Positions 1-7,590 of a stretch of 40,859 bases of DNA are shown here, piece after piece. Origin of the DNA: an uncultured Collinsella sp. GTDB lineage: Bacteria > Actinomycetota > Coriobacteriia > Coriobacteriales > Coriobacteriaceae. Location: NCBI GenBank assembly GCA_934630855.1, contig CAKTWW010000016.1, forward strand, positions 1 through 40,859. The letters run 5' to 3'. Each line of letters begins with the position of its first letter. The stretch's first letter is position 1. The notes under the pieces were generated by a model. It was not told the origin of the DNA. It made no database searches and saw only the letters and a list, made by a program, of their open reading frames with translations. Both the position numbers and the translations under genes were made by a program.

Positions 1-1185
1 ACGCCGCAGGCACCCGCTTGGAACATCGAAAAGCTCCGTGCCGGCAAGGAGAACACCTGGAACTACATCGATGGCTGCATGATCAAGGCGCTCATCGAGC
101 TGTACGAGATCACGGGTGAGCAGCGCTACCTGACGTTTGCCGACGATTACATCGACTTCTTTGTCCAGGAAGACGGCACTATCAAGCATTACAAGCCCGA
201 GGAGTACAACCTCGACAACGTCAATGCGGGCAAGACCCTCTACAAGCTCTATGACCTGGTGGGCAAGCCCAAGTACCGCGCCGCCATGGACACGATCTAT
301 CGCCAGCTCGAGACCCAGCCGCGCACCAAAGAGGGCGTGTTTTGGCATAAGGCCGTCTACCCCAACCAGATCTGGCTCGACGGCATGTACATGGCCCAGC
401 CGTTCTACATGCAGTACGAGCTGAGCTTCCACAACCGCCGCGCCTGCTCGGACAGCTTCCATATGTTCCAAGTCGTGCACGACCTTATGCGCAACCCGCT
501 CAACGGTCTGTATTATCACGCCTACGACGCAAGCCGCAAGCAGTTCTGGTGCGATCCGGTCACCGGCCTTTCGGCCAACTTCTGGCTGCGTGCCGAGGGT
601 TGGTTTGCCATGGCGCTCATCGATACCTGGGAGCTCATGCCGCCTTCGATGTCGGCCGAGAAGGACGAGATCCGCAAGATGTTCCACGACCTGATCGACG
701 CCATGCTGCCGTATCAGGACGAGAAGACCGGCATGTGGCACCAGGTCATCAACCTGCCCAACATCGCCCCCAACTACCTGGAGGAGAGCGGCAGCGCAAT
801 CTTCGCCAACGCCATCATGAAGGGCGTGCGCCTGGGCGTGCTGGGCGAGCGCTACTACCAGCATGGCCGCCGCGCCTTCGACGGCATCTGCGAGACCTGC
901 CTGTCCGAGCATGATGGGCAGCTGGCACTCGACAACATCTGCCTGGTCGCGGGCCTGGGCAACACCACGCACCGCGAGGGCACCTTTGGCTACTACATGA
1001 GCGAGCCCATCGTCAAAAACGACGCGAAGGGCGTGGCGCCGCTGGTGCTGGCCTATATCGAGACCATGCACCACGACAAGCTGGCCGGCAAGCGCGACCC
1101 GTTGGCCCCCTCGGGCGTGTGCTCCATCGAGGACCCGTTTGGCGGATACACCCCGGGCATCAACGCTTGCAAGGGATGTGAATAG
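1..1185 (+). CDS. GH105 unsaturated rhamnogalacturonyl/uronyl hydrolase, 5' end outside window
   Basis: The reading frame is open from base 1, so the N-terminus lies before the window; about 394 residues are visible. GH105 enzymes hydrate the 4,5 double bond of unsaturated galacturonyl (or glucuronyl) ends left by polysaccharide lyases, releasing 4-deoxy-5-ketouronate. The sequence shows the family signatures: WNYIDGC at about nt 58-78, IWLDGMYMAQPF with the presumed catalytic Asp at nt 379-381, and the GLSANFWLRAEGWFAMAL block near nt 560-620. No stop, frameshift or odd codon use is seen. The next gene starts one base after the stop, so the two are probably co-transcribed. A GH105 fits the uronate catabolism encoded elsewhere in the window. 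Substrate (rhamnogalacturonan versus another unsaturated uronide) cannot be told from sequence alone. Confidence 0.85.
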   Translation, partial: TPQAPAWNIEKLRAGKENTWNYIDGCMIKALIELYEITGEQRYLTFADDYIDFFVQEDGTIKHYKPEEYNLDNVNAGKTLYKLYDLVGKPKYRAAMDTIYRQLETQPRTKEGVFWHKAVYPNQIWLDGMYMAQPFYMQYELSFHNRRACSDSFHMFQVVHDLMRNPLNGLYYHAYDASRKQFWCDPVTGLSANFWLRAEGWFAMALIDTWELMPPSMSAEKDEIRKMFHDLIDAMLPYQDEKTGMWHQVINLPNIAPNYLEESGSAIFANAIMKGVRLGVLGERYYQHGRRAFDGICETCLSEHDGQLALDNICLVAGLGNTTHREGTFGYYMSEPIVKNDAKGVAPLVLAYIETMHHDKLAGKRDPLAPSGVCSIEDPFGGYTPGINACKGCE

Positions 1186-1186
1186 C

Positions 1187-2092
1187 GTGGGGGCTATCAC
1201 TCCGGGCGTGCGCCTGCACGACCTTCCGCAGGGAACGGTCGAGGAGCGCATTCGCATGGCGGGCGAGCTGGGCTTTTCGTGCATCCAGCTACCGAGCAAG
1301 GTACTCTATAAGTCGATGGGCATCAACCGTTTGGGCCTGACGCGCGAGCTTGCCGACCACCTGCGTGCGGTACTCGACGAGGCGGGCGTCTCGGTCGCTG
1401 TGTTCGGTTGTTATAAGAATCTGGCGACCCCCGATCGCCAGCAGCTCATGGATAACTATGCCGAGTACGAGGCGTGCCTGAACTTTGCCAAGATGCTCGG
1501 CGGCTGTCCGGTGGGTACCGAGACCGGTCGTCCTAACGTGCAGAACGCCGTGGCGGACGACCGAATGACCGACGAGGCACTCGATGCGTTTGTGGAGGGT
1601 CTCAAATATGTCTGCACACGCGCCGAGGCCATGGGCGGGCAGATTTTGATTGAGCCTGGCTGGAATGAGACGGTCAACACGCCCCAGCGTTGCCGCGAGG
1701 TGCTCGAGCGTGTGCCGAGCTCGGCGCTCGGTGTGATTTACGACCCGGTGTCGCTGCTGCATCCGAGCGTTGTCGGCGAAGCGCAGGAGATCACGTCGGA
1801 CATGCTTTACCTGTGCGGCAGCAAGATTCGTGTACTGCACGCTAAGGATTTTGAGGTCGTGGATAACGAGGACGAGGCCGGCTGGTGCGATGGCACGGGC
1901 TCGCGTCTGGTGTGCCATGGCGTGGGCGAGACGGGCCGTTATGACTTTGAGCCCGTCGTTGCCTGGGCCGCCGCTGCCTGTCCGGGCATCCCGTGTGTGG
2001 TCGAGAACAGCGTGCCGGCGACGGTTGCCGGTTGCCTGACGACACTTGAGCGCATGTCTGCCCGTTGCGAAGGTGCACATCGGGAGATGTAG
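1187..2092 (+). CDS. Sugar phosphate isomerase/epimerase family TIM-barrel protein
   Basis: A 301-residue protein of the xylose-isomerase-like/AP-endonuclease-2 TIM-barrel superfamily. Acidic and His residues fit the usual metal quartet: Glu156 (LIEPGWNE), Asp186 (VIYDPVS), His218 (RVLHAKD) and Glu273 (VVENS). Such proteins isomerise or epimerise ketoses and keto-sugar acids. I place the start at GTG 1187 because AAGGGA (1171-1176) lies about 10 bases upstream; the longer frame starting at 1139 would overlap the GH105 gene by 47 bases and adds an unconserved-looking tail. It directly follows the GH105 gene and so may act on a sugar liberated by it. The exact reaction is unknown. Confidence 0.75.
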   Translation: MGAITPGVRLHDLPQGTVEERIRMAGELGFSCIQLPSKVLYKSMGINRLGLTRELADHLRAVLDEAGVSVAVFGCYKNLATPDRQQLMDNYAEYEACLNFAKMLGGCPVGTETGRPNVQNAVADDRMTDEALDAFVEGLKYVCTRAEAMGGQILIEPGWNETVNTPQRCREVLERVPSSALGVIYDPVSLLHPSVVGEAQEITSDMLYLCGSKIRVLHAKDFEVVDNEDEAGWCDGTGSRLVCHGVGETGRYDFEPVVAWAAAACPGIPCVVENSVPATVAGCLTTLERMSARCEGAHREM

Positions 2093-2188
2093 CGTGGCAG
2101 ACGGTCGCTACGGGCGGCCGGCTTGCCGGTACTGGGCAGCATCTGGAACTGCCCGCTATTGTGTTGATGCGAATCAGAGGGGAATCGC

Positions 2189-3406
2189 GTGGCTATCCAC
2201 ATTGTCGAGGAAGCAAATCGTTGCCTGGGCTGCAAAAAGGCGTTCTGCCAGATCAAAGGCTGCCCGGTGCAGACGCCTATTCCGCAGGTCATCGATCTGT
2301 TTAAGCAACGTCTTCTGGAGGAAGCAGGCGAGCTGCTGTTCCAGAACAACCCGATGAGCGCGGTCTGCTCCATGGTGTGCAACCATTCGGGTCAGTGCGA
2401 GGGTGCATGTATTCAGGGTCGCAAGGGCACGCCGGTGCATTTTTCGAGTATCGAGAACTATATCTCCACGGCATACCTCGATCGCAAGGAGTGGACGCCC
2501 GCTCCGTCGTGCGGCAAGCAGGTCGCCGTGGTCGGCTCGGGCCCTGCCGGCATTACCGTGGCCATCAAGATGGCCCAGCTGGGCTGTGCCGTTACCGTGT
2601 TTGAGCAGCGCCCCGAGATCGGCGGCGTGCTGGAGTACGGCATCCCCGAGTTCCGTTTGCCGCGCTCGCTGGTGCAAAAGTACCGCCACGTGATGTGCTC
2701 GCTCGGCGTGCGCGTGCGCCCCTCGACCACCATCGGCGGCGCGCTGCATATCGACGACCTGCTGCGCGACGGTTATGACGCGGTCTTTGTGGGCACCGGC
2801 ACTTGGCGTGCCCGCAAGCTGGGGATTCCCGGCGAGTCGCGCGGTAACGTGCTGTTTGGTATCGACTATCTGGTCGATCCCACGAGTGTGGCGATCGGAC
2901 AGAACGTGGCGGTTATCGGTGCCGGCAACGTGGCCATGGATGTGGCCCGCACCGCCCTGCGCTCGGGTGCCCGCAAGGTCACCGTGTATGCCCGCTCGCG
3001 CCACATCTCTGCCATCGATGATGAGGTCGAGCTGACCGAGCTCGACGGTGCCGAGATCGTGTGCGGCAAGGCCATCTGCGCTATCGACGATAACGGCCCC
3101 GTGTTCGAGACGGCCATCTTCGACGAGGACAACAACGTGGTGGGCTACGAGGAAGAGCTCGATCACGCCGCGGCCGATACCATCGTCATCGCGGCCTCGC
3201 AGGTGCCCAAGGACAAGCTCGTGCTTACGACGGGCGGCCTGGAGACCGACCATCGCGGTCTGCTTTCGGTCGATGAGCACGGCATGACCACCGTGCCCGG
3301 CGTCTTTGCCGCCGGCGACGTGGTCAATGGCCCGCTTACCGTGGTCCATGCCGTGGCCGGCGCCAAGCTCGCCGTCGAAGGCATGACATCCTACCTGGGC
3401 CTCTAA
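2189..3406 (+). CDS. GltD-like NAD(P)/FAD/Fe-S oxidoreductase
   Basis: A 405-residue protein related to the small subunit of glutamate synthase and the NfnB/PreT group. An N-terminal ferredoxin-like domain has Cys12, 15, 20, 25 and Cys60, 64, 70, 74, expected to hold [4Fe-4S] clusters. FAD-binding VVGSGPAG lies at 115-122, with GGVLEYGIP at 145-153, then the NAD(P)-binding VAVIGAGNVAMD near 240-250. The start is GTG 2189 with GAGGGG just upstream (2176-2181). No large glutamate synthase subunit lies beside it, so it more likely passes electrons between NAD(P)H and another partner; a role in glutamate synthesis is not supported by context. It is followed by a hairpin with a T-tract. Bases 2093-2188 before it hold no feature I can name. 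Confidence 0.75.
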   Translation: MAIHIVEEANRCLGCKKAFCQIKGCPVQTPIPQVIDLFKQRLLEEAGELLFQNNPMSAVCSMVCNHSGQCEGACIQGRKGTPVHFSSIENYISTAYLDRKEWTPAPSCGKQVAVVGSGPAGITVAIKMAQLGCAVTVFEQRPEIGGVLEYGIPEFRLPRSLVQKYRHVMCSLGVRVRPSTTIGGALHIDDLLRDGYDAVFVGTGTWRARKLGIPGESRGNVLFGIDYLVDPTSVAIGQNVAVIGAGNVAMDVARTALRSGARKVTVYARSRHISAIDDEVELTELDGAEIVCGKAICAIDDNGPVFETAIFDEDNNVVGYEEELDHAAADTIVIAASQVPKDKLVLTTGGLETDHRGLLSVDEHGMTTVPGVFAAGDVVNGPLTVVHAVAGAKLAVEGMTSYLGL

Positions 3407-3423
3407 CCCATCCCACCCTTATC

Positions 3424-3490
3424 AGTTGCGGTGAAATAGTTCCTGTTTGGTGCGCCAAGAGCTTCATTCAGGAACTATTCCACCGCAACT
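3424..3490. repeat. 67-bp palindromic repeat, copy 1, also terminator-like
   Basis: Arms of 22 bases (3424-3445 and 3469-3490) pair with one mismatch, and a T-run (3490-3495) follows, so the copy can terminate transcription of the upstream oxidoreductase. Outer arm AGTTGCGGTGAAATA is shared with copies at 7383, 29965 and 30809; all four are exactly 67 bases. Confidence 0.85.
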
Positions 3491-3605
3491 TTTTTATGGG
3501 TCGAGCAAAAGGTGGGGAGTGTGTGAGGTCGCGTACTGGGCGGGTGCTGATACGATAGGGGAATCAGCAAGTGCCGCCACGCGGCTCAAACGAAAGGAAG
3601 CCTGT

Positions 3606-5555
3606 ATGGAGTCCTCCGCCTATCCGATGCTCTTTAGCCCCATCAAGGTTGGTACGACCGAGGTCAAGAACCGCGTCTTTATGCCGCCGGTATCCACCAA
3701 CCTGGCCGACCACGGCTATGTGACCGACGACCTGGTCGATCACTACCGCGCTCGTGCCAAGGGCGGCGTGGGCCTCATCATCACCGAGGTCGTGACGGTC
3801 GAGCCCACCTATACCTACCTGCCGGGCGATATGTGCTGCTATGACGACACGTTCATTCCCGGTTGGGAAAAGCTCGCCGCCGCCGTGCACGAGTACGGCT
3901 GCAAGATCATGCCGCAGCTCTTCCACCCCGCCTACATGGCCTTTAACATTCCGGGCACGCCGCGCCTAATCGCCCCGTCCTTTGTGGGCCCGTCCTATGC
4001 TCGCGAGGCACCGCGTCCCATCACGGTTGACGAGATTCACGAGCTCACGCACCAGTTTGGCGACGCTGCCGTTCGCATGCAGAAGGCCGGCGTCGATGGC
4101 GTCGAGGTCCATGCTGCCCACGCCCACGGTATGCTCGGCGGTTTCTTGACCCCGCTCTACAACAAGCGTACCGACGAGTACGGCGGCTCGCTTGACGCGC
4201 GCATGCGCTTCTTGCTCGAGGTCATCGCCGAGATTCGCGAGCGCTGCGGCAAGGACTTTATCATCGACGTACGCATTTCGGGCGATGAGTACACCGATGG
4301 CGGCCTGACCCTCAACGACATGATCTACGTCTCGCGTCGCCTGGAGAAGGCCGGCGTCGACATGATCCACGTGTCGGGCGGCACCACCATCAAGCGCGGC
4401 TCCGCGATTCCCGCCGCCGGCACGCAGCAGGCTTCGCACGCCGCCTGCTCGCGCGAGATCAAAAAGCACGTCAACATTCCCGTCGCCACGGTCGGCCGCA
4501 TTAACGAGGCATGGATTGCCGAGGAGCTGATCGAGGACGGTGCCGCCGACATCTGCATGATGGGCCGCGCCAACCTGTGCGATGCCGAGTTCTGCAACAA
4601 GGCGGCTGCCGGCAACGCCGACGAGATTCGTCCCTGCATCGGCTGCCTGCGCTGCCTGAACGGCATTATGTTCGGCAAGCGCATCTCCTGCACCGTTAAC
4701 CCCGATGTCGAGCGCGACGAGGCCGGCTACGAGCCTGCCGCCGAGGCCAAGAACGTGCTCGTTGTGGGCGCCGGTCCCGCTGGCATGGAGGCGGCGTTCA
4801 TTGCCGCCAAGCGCGGCCATAACGTGGTGCTCGTGGACAAGCAGGATGAGCCGGGCGGCGAGATGCGCATCGCAGCCGTCCCGCCGGCAAAGCAGGAGCT
4901 CACCCGCGTGATCAAGTACCAGTATCGTCGTCTGGCCGAGGCCGGCGTAAAGTGCATCTTTGGTACCGAGCTTTCTGCCGAGGACATTCAGCGTGACTAC
5001 GCCGGGTACGAGGTCGTCCTGGCCTATGGTGCCGAGCCCATCGCTCCGGCCTTTATGCAGAACTTTAAGCAGGTCATGACGGCTGACGACCTGCTGGGCG
5101 GCAACGCCTTCCCGGGCAAGAAGATCGTCATCGTGGGCGGCGGTACCGTCGGCTGCGAGACGGCTGACTACCTGGCCCCGCTGGTCAACGACCTGTCGCC
5201 GGCCAACCGCGACGTCACCGTCATCGAGATGACCAAGACGCTCGCCGCCAACGAGGGTGGCGCCGGCCGCGCGGTGCTCATCACGCGCATGCTCTCTAAG
5301 GGCGTCCACGTGCTGACCGAGGCCAAGGTGACCGAGATCACCGAGGACACCATCAGCTACGAGAAGGACGGCGAGATCCACACCATCACCGGTGCGGATA
5401 CGCTGGTGCTCGCCATGGGCTACCGTCCCAACACCAAGCTGGCCGACGACTTGGCTGCTGCCGGCGTTACTGTCCACGTGCTGGGCGACGCCAACAAGTG
5501 CGGCAACATCCGCGACGCCATCGGCGACGGCTACAAGACCGCCTGCGCCCTCTAG
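3606..5555 (+). CDS. NADH:flavin oxidoreductase, OYE/2,4-dienoyl-CoA reductase type
   Basis: A 649-residue, three-domain flavoprotein. Residues about 1-370 form an old-yellow-enzyme TIM barrel (HAAHAHGMLGGFLTP and YNKRTDEYGGS carry the FMN/substrate-site signature). A [4Fe-4S] motif CIGCLRC with a later Cys (ISCTVNP) follows, then an FAD domain (VVGAGPAGMEAA) and an NADH domain (IVGGGTVGCETADYL). Family members reduce activated C=C bonds: dienoyl-CoA, enoates, or steroid/bile-acid intermediates such as BaiCD/BaiH. The start is ATG 3606 behind AAAGGAAG (3593-3600). It appears monocistronic, flanked by repeats on both sides. The substrate cannot be assigned; xenobiotic, phenolic or bile acid reduction are all possible. 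Confidence 0.85.
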   Translation: MESSAYPMLFSPIKVGTTEVKNRVFMPPVSTNLADHGYVTDDLVDHYRARAKGGVGLIITEVVTVEPTYTYLPGDMCCYDDTFIPGWEKLAAAVHEYGCKIMPQLFHPAYMAFNIPGTPRLIAPSFVGPSYAREAPRPITVDEIHELTHQFGDAAVRMQKAGVDGVEVHAAHAHGMLGGFLTPLYNKRTDEYGGSLDARMRFLLEVIAEIRERCGKDFIIDVRISGDEYTDGGLTLNDMIYVSRRLEKAGVDMIHVSGGTTIKRGSAIPAAGTQQASHAACSREIKKHVNIPVATVGRINEAWIAEELIEDGAADICMMGRANLCDAEFCNKAAAGNADEIRPCIGCLRCLNGIMFGKRISCTVNPDVERDEAGYEPAAEAKNVLVVGAGPAGMEAAFIAAKRGHNVVLVDKQDEPGGEMRIAAVPPAKQELTRVIKYQYRRLAEAGVKCIFGTELSAEDIQRDYAGYEVVLAYGAEPIAPAFMQNFKQVMTADDLLGGNAFPGKKIVIVGGGTVGCETADYLAPLVNDLSPANRDVTVIEMTKTLAANEGGAGRAVLITRMLSKGVHVLTEAKVTEITEDTISYEKDGEIHTITGADTLVLAMGYRPNTKLADDLAAAGVTVHVLGDANKCGNIRDAIGDGYKTACAL

Positions 5556-5562
5556 TCAACCC

Positions 5563-5660
5563 CTTGGTGCAAAGGGGACAGGTTACTTTGCACCAAGTTG
5601 GTGCATTGGGGTGGTTACTTTGCACCAATGTGGTGCAGGTAAACCTGACCCCCTTGCACC
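5563..5660. repeat. Tandem GGTGCAAAG/CTTTGCACC hairpin repeats
   Basis: A perfect 12-bp inverted repeat (5563-5574 and 5586-5597) encloses GGGACAGGTTA. Two further degenerate half-units follow (GGTTACTTTGCACCAA near 5612-5628 and CCCCTTGCACCA near 5650-5661). The loop core AAAGGGGACAGGT recurs at 36553-36565. It lies just after the stop at 5555 and may also serve as a 3' end. Confidence 0.7.
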
Positions 5661-5678
5661 ATCTGTTGTTCGTTGGGG

Positions 5679-5711
5679 AATGCCTCGTCTGTGTTTTGCG
5701 GACGGGGCATT
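5679..5711 (+). terminator. Possible hairpin terminator
   Basis: AATGCCTCGTC (5679-5689) pairs with GACGGGGCATT (5701-5711) with one G-T pair. The following T-tract is weak (TTTCGCT), so termination is only possible, not shown. Confidence 0.35.
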
Positions 5712-5742
5712 TCGCTATCCATTCCGATTGACTGAATTATGT

Positions 5743-5770
5743 GTATGATACTGTATTGACAACGTCATAC
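5743..5770. promoter_or_regulatory. Inverted repeat upstream of toxin-antitoxin pair
   Basis: GTATGA (5743-5748) and TCATAC (5765-5770) form an inverted repeat directly before the ribosome site AGGAGG of the antitoxin gene. RelB/DinJ-like proteins usually bind such repeats to repress their own operon. The assignment rests on position and symmetry only. Confidence 0.35.
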
Positions 5771-5781
5771 AGGAGGTAGAA

Positions 5782-6270
5782 ATGAGCGCGTCAGTTCTAA
5801 GTGTCCGCGTTGATGCATCGATAAAAGAGTCATTTGCCGAGCTTTGCGAAGAACTCGGCATGACGTCCTCCGTCGCAGTCAATATGTTTATGCGTCAGAT
5901 GCTGCGCGAGCGTTCGCTTCCATTTGTCCCTTCACTTTCGGCGGACAGGAAAGAGGCGGAGACGGGCGTTTTGACTACCGAAGAGATAAGGGCCGCTGTG
6001 GTCTCAGCTGCGTGCAGCCGGAAGGCGATTCGGTCAGTTACGCTGTTCGGTTCGTACGCCAGACGCGACGCACGTGCCGACAGTGATATCGATTTGCGCA
6101 TAGAGCTTGACCCGACAATGACGTTCGGGTTGTTTGCCCTCTCTTCTTTTGGAGAGGAAATCAAAGAGGCTACGGGTAAAAACGTTGATGTAGTTTCGAG
6201 TGAGCAGCTGCGCGAAGATATCGCGCAAGCAATCGCTGAGGAGGGCGTGGTGCTCTATGTTCGCCCGTAA
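5782..6270 (+). CDS. Fusion antitoxin: RelB/DinJ-like N-terminus plus MntA-type nucleotidyltransferase
   Basis: A 162-residue protein. Residues 1-45 look like a RelB/DinJ ribbon-helix-helix segment (SVRVDASIKESFAELCEELG, then SVAVNMFMRQMLRE). Residues about 65-162 form a minimal nucleotidyltransferase with the GS-x10-DxD signature at Gly90-Ser91, Asp102 and Asp104. MntA-type enzymes neutralise HepT by AMPylating a tyrosine. The start ATG 5782 has a strong AGGAGG upstream. The gene overlaps hepT by 14 bases, typical of a translationally coupled pair. Usual MntA proteins lack the DNA-binding-like N-terminus, so this looks like one polypeptide combining autorepressor and modifying antitoxin. Base composition is less GC-rich than its neighbours, suggesting acquisition. 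Confidence 0.8.
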   Translation: MSASVLSVRVDASIKESFAELCEELGMTSSVAVNMFMRQMLRERSLPFVPSLSADRKEAETGVLTTEEIRAAVVSAACSRKAIRSVTLFGSYARRDARADSDIDLRIELDPTMTFGLFALSSFGEEIKEATGKNVDVVSSEQLREDIAQAIAEEGVVLYVRP

Positions 6271-6622
6271 ATCAGACGTGCAGCGCGCTCAAGAAATCCT
6301 TGAGGCGATCGATGAGACGAACAAAAGGATCAAAGCATTCGACGTTACGGAGAGCGACTTTCTCCACGGCGATGACATCAAAGCCCGAACGCTTGCCGAT
6401 TCACTTCTTATGTGCGCTCTAAGGGTGACGGAAGAGGCGGGCAAGTTATCTGAGAAGGCGCAACGGCTTCATCCCGAAATCGAGTGGCGTGGCATCGTTG
6501 GGATGAGAAATTACCTTGCGCACGATTACGGCAATGTCGATCGGGCGGTTGTGTGGGATGCCGTGACCTCGGAGTTCCCAGCGCTTGCAAGGGTTTGCCA
6601 TCAGATTATCGACGAGTCCTAA
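6257..6622 (+). CDS. hepT: HepT-like HEPN ribonuclease toxin
   Basis: A 121-residue all-helical HEPN-domain protein (DUF86/HepT family). The catalytic RX4HXY motif is intact at Arg84, His89 and Tyr91 (RNYLAHDY). HepT toxins cleave RNA, and the tyrosine of this motif is the known AMPylation target of MntA-type partners. The start ATG 6257 lies inside the end of the nucleotidyltransferase gene, giving translational coupling. A strong hairpin follows at 6651. Confidence 0.85.
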   Translation: MFARKSDVQRAQEILEAIDETNKRIKAFDVTESDFLHGDDIKARTLADSLLMCALRVTEEAGKLSEKAQRLHPEIEWRGIVGMRNYLAHDYGNVDRAVVWDAVTSEFPALARVCHQIIDES

Positions 6623-6650
6623 AAACAGGCGTTGCACCATTTCTAGCAAA

Positions 6651-6688
6651 AAGCGGCGGCTGCCCTGTGTTTGGGGCAGCCGCCGCTT
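6651..6688. terminator. Bidirectional terminator between convergent genes
   Basis: A perfect 15-bp stem (6651-6665 with 6674-6688) sits between the convergent hepT and dhuI-like genes. On the minus strand it is followed by TTTTTGC, so it best terminates the minus-strand isomerase operon; the plus-strand T-tract is weak. Confidence 0.75.
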
Positions 6689-6717
6689 GCGTTTGGTAGG
6701 GGAGGACCGTGGGTCGA

Positions 6718-7359
6718 TTAGAGGCCCAGAAGCCCCTTGACCTTGGCGATGATGGCCTCGTCGGTGGCGTTGGCGAAGAAGTACTCCTGGAAGTGCTCGC
6801 CAGCCAGGGCGCCCTTGACCAGGTCCTGGTCGATCTCGCCCAGGACGTCGACGAGCGGACGCATGGTCACAGCGCGGACGCCGTCGAGGATCTTCTTGTT
6901 GCGCTGCTCGGGCTCGACGCGCTCGGCAGGATAGCCGTTGCCCGAACCAAAGCCAAAGAGCTTCTCAAAGGTGTACTCGAGGTTGAGCTCCTGGCCCCAG
7001 CCGTTCTTGAGGGCGAAGGGCATGGCGACGGCGTTACCGTCGTTGACCTGGGCGAAGGTGTAGGCATCCAGAGGGTCGGCAACATGGCCGCACAGCACGC
7101 CCGGGAAGGAGTTGCAGGCGAGCATGGCGCCCTCGCCGGTGCCGCAGCCGGTCACGACGTAGTCTGCAGCGCCAGAGTTGAGCAGCACGGCGGCAAGGAT
7201 GCCGTTCTGGACGTAGGTGAGGGGAGCGGAGCCCTCCTCGGCATACATGCCATAGTTAAAGACGGTGTGACCCATGGGCTCGACAACCTTCTTAAGGGCA
7301 GCCTCGATCATGGGATTCTTGGAGTTCTGAGAGTTCTCGTTGATCAGAGCGATCTTCAT
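6718..7359 (-). CDS. RpiB/LacA/LacB-family isomerase, DhuI-like
   Basis: A 213-residue member of the RpiB/LacAB sugar-phosphate isomerase family, longer than ordinary RpiB (about 150). The N-terminus MKIALINENSQNSKNP and the GCGTGEGAMLACN block are typical. In streptococci a relative (DhuI) paired with the dehydrogenase DhuD converts 4-deoxy-5-ketouronate to 2,5-diketo-3-deoxygluconate, replacing KduI. Here the gene sits directly downstream of a KduD-type dehydrogenase, supporting that role. I start at ATG 7359, preceded by GGAAGG; the longer frame to 7563 would run through a palindromic repeat. Probably the last gene of a lacI-kduD-isomerase unit, with a strong terminator behind it. Confidence 0.75.
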   Translation of the reverse strand: MKIALINENSQNSKNPMIEAALKKVVEPMGHTVFNYGMYAEEGSAPLTYVQNGILAAVLLNSGAADYVVTGCGTGEGAMLACNSFPGVLCGHVADPLDAYTFAQVNDGNAVAMPFALKNGWGQELNLEYTFEKLFGFGSGNGYPAERVEPEQRNKKILDGVRAVTMRPLVDVLGEIDQDLVKGALAGEHFQEYFFANATDEAIIAKVKGLLGL

Positions 7360-7382
7360 TGCGAAATACCTTCCTATTTCTA

Positions 7383-7449
7383 ACTTGCGGTGAAATACGG
7401 ACTGTTTTGTCTGATAGAAGCCAAAATCAATCCCTATTTCACCGCAACT
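7383..7449. repeat. 67-bp palindromic repeat, copy 2
   Basis: Same 67-base length and outer arm as copies 1, 3 and 4, with TATTTCACCGCAACT at the right end and a less perfect left end (ACTTGCGGTGAAATA). It lies between kduD and the isomerase gene, so it would be transcribed as an intercistronic hairpin. Confidence 0.8.
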
Positions 7450-7485
7450 ACTAAATGAACCTAAATGTGGGAGCGCGGTGAGCGA

Positions 7486-7583
7486 GCGGGCTTGAGACGG
7501 AGCAGGTTGCCTTGAAAGAGGAGGGAAGCGTACTTGGGTACGCGACCGACGAATGAAAGGCAAGATGCCCGTCTCAAGCCCGC
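7486..7583. repeat. Long inverted repeat with nested hairpin
   Basis: GCGGGCTTGAGACGG (7486-7500) and CCGTCTCAAGCCCGC (7569-7583) pair perfectly. The enclosed 68 bases hold a second pairing (TTGCCTT with AAGGCAA) and an inner hairpin GCGTACTTGGGTACGC (7528-7543). It ends 7 bases before the kduD stop, so it is in the 3' region of kduD. There is no T-tract; its role is unknown. Confidence 0.7.
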
Positions 7584-7590
7584 GCAGCGC

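Noticed and set aside
1139..1186. Extended N-terminus for the TIM-barrel protein
   Set aside because: It would overlap the GH105 gene by 47 bases, lacks a ribosome site, and GTG 1187 is better placed.
2189..3406. Glutamate synthase small subunit proper (gltD)
   Set aside because: No large subunit gene is adjacent, and similar proteins serve other electron-transfer partners; only a family-level call is supported.
3966..5477. Long minus-strand open frame of about 503 codons
   Set aside because: It lies opposite the oxidoreductase gene, is full of low-complexity Ala/Gly/Val/His sequence typical of GC-rich antisense frames, and shows no family motif.
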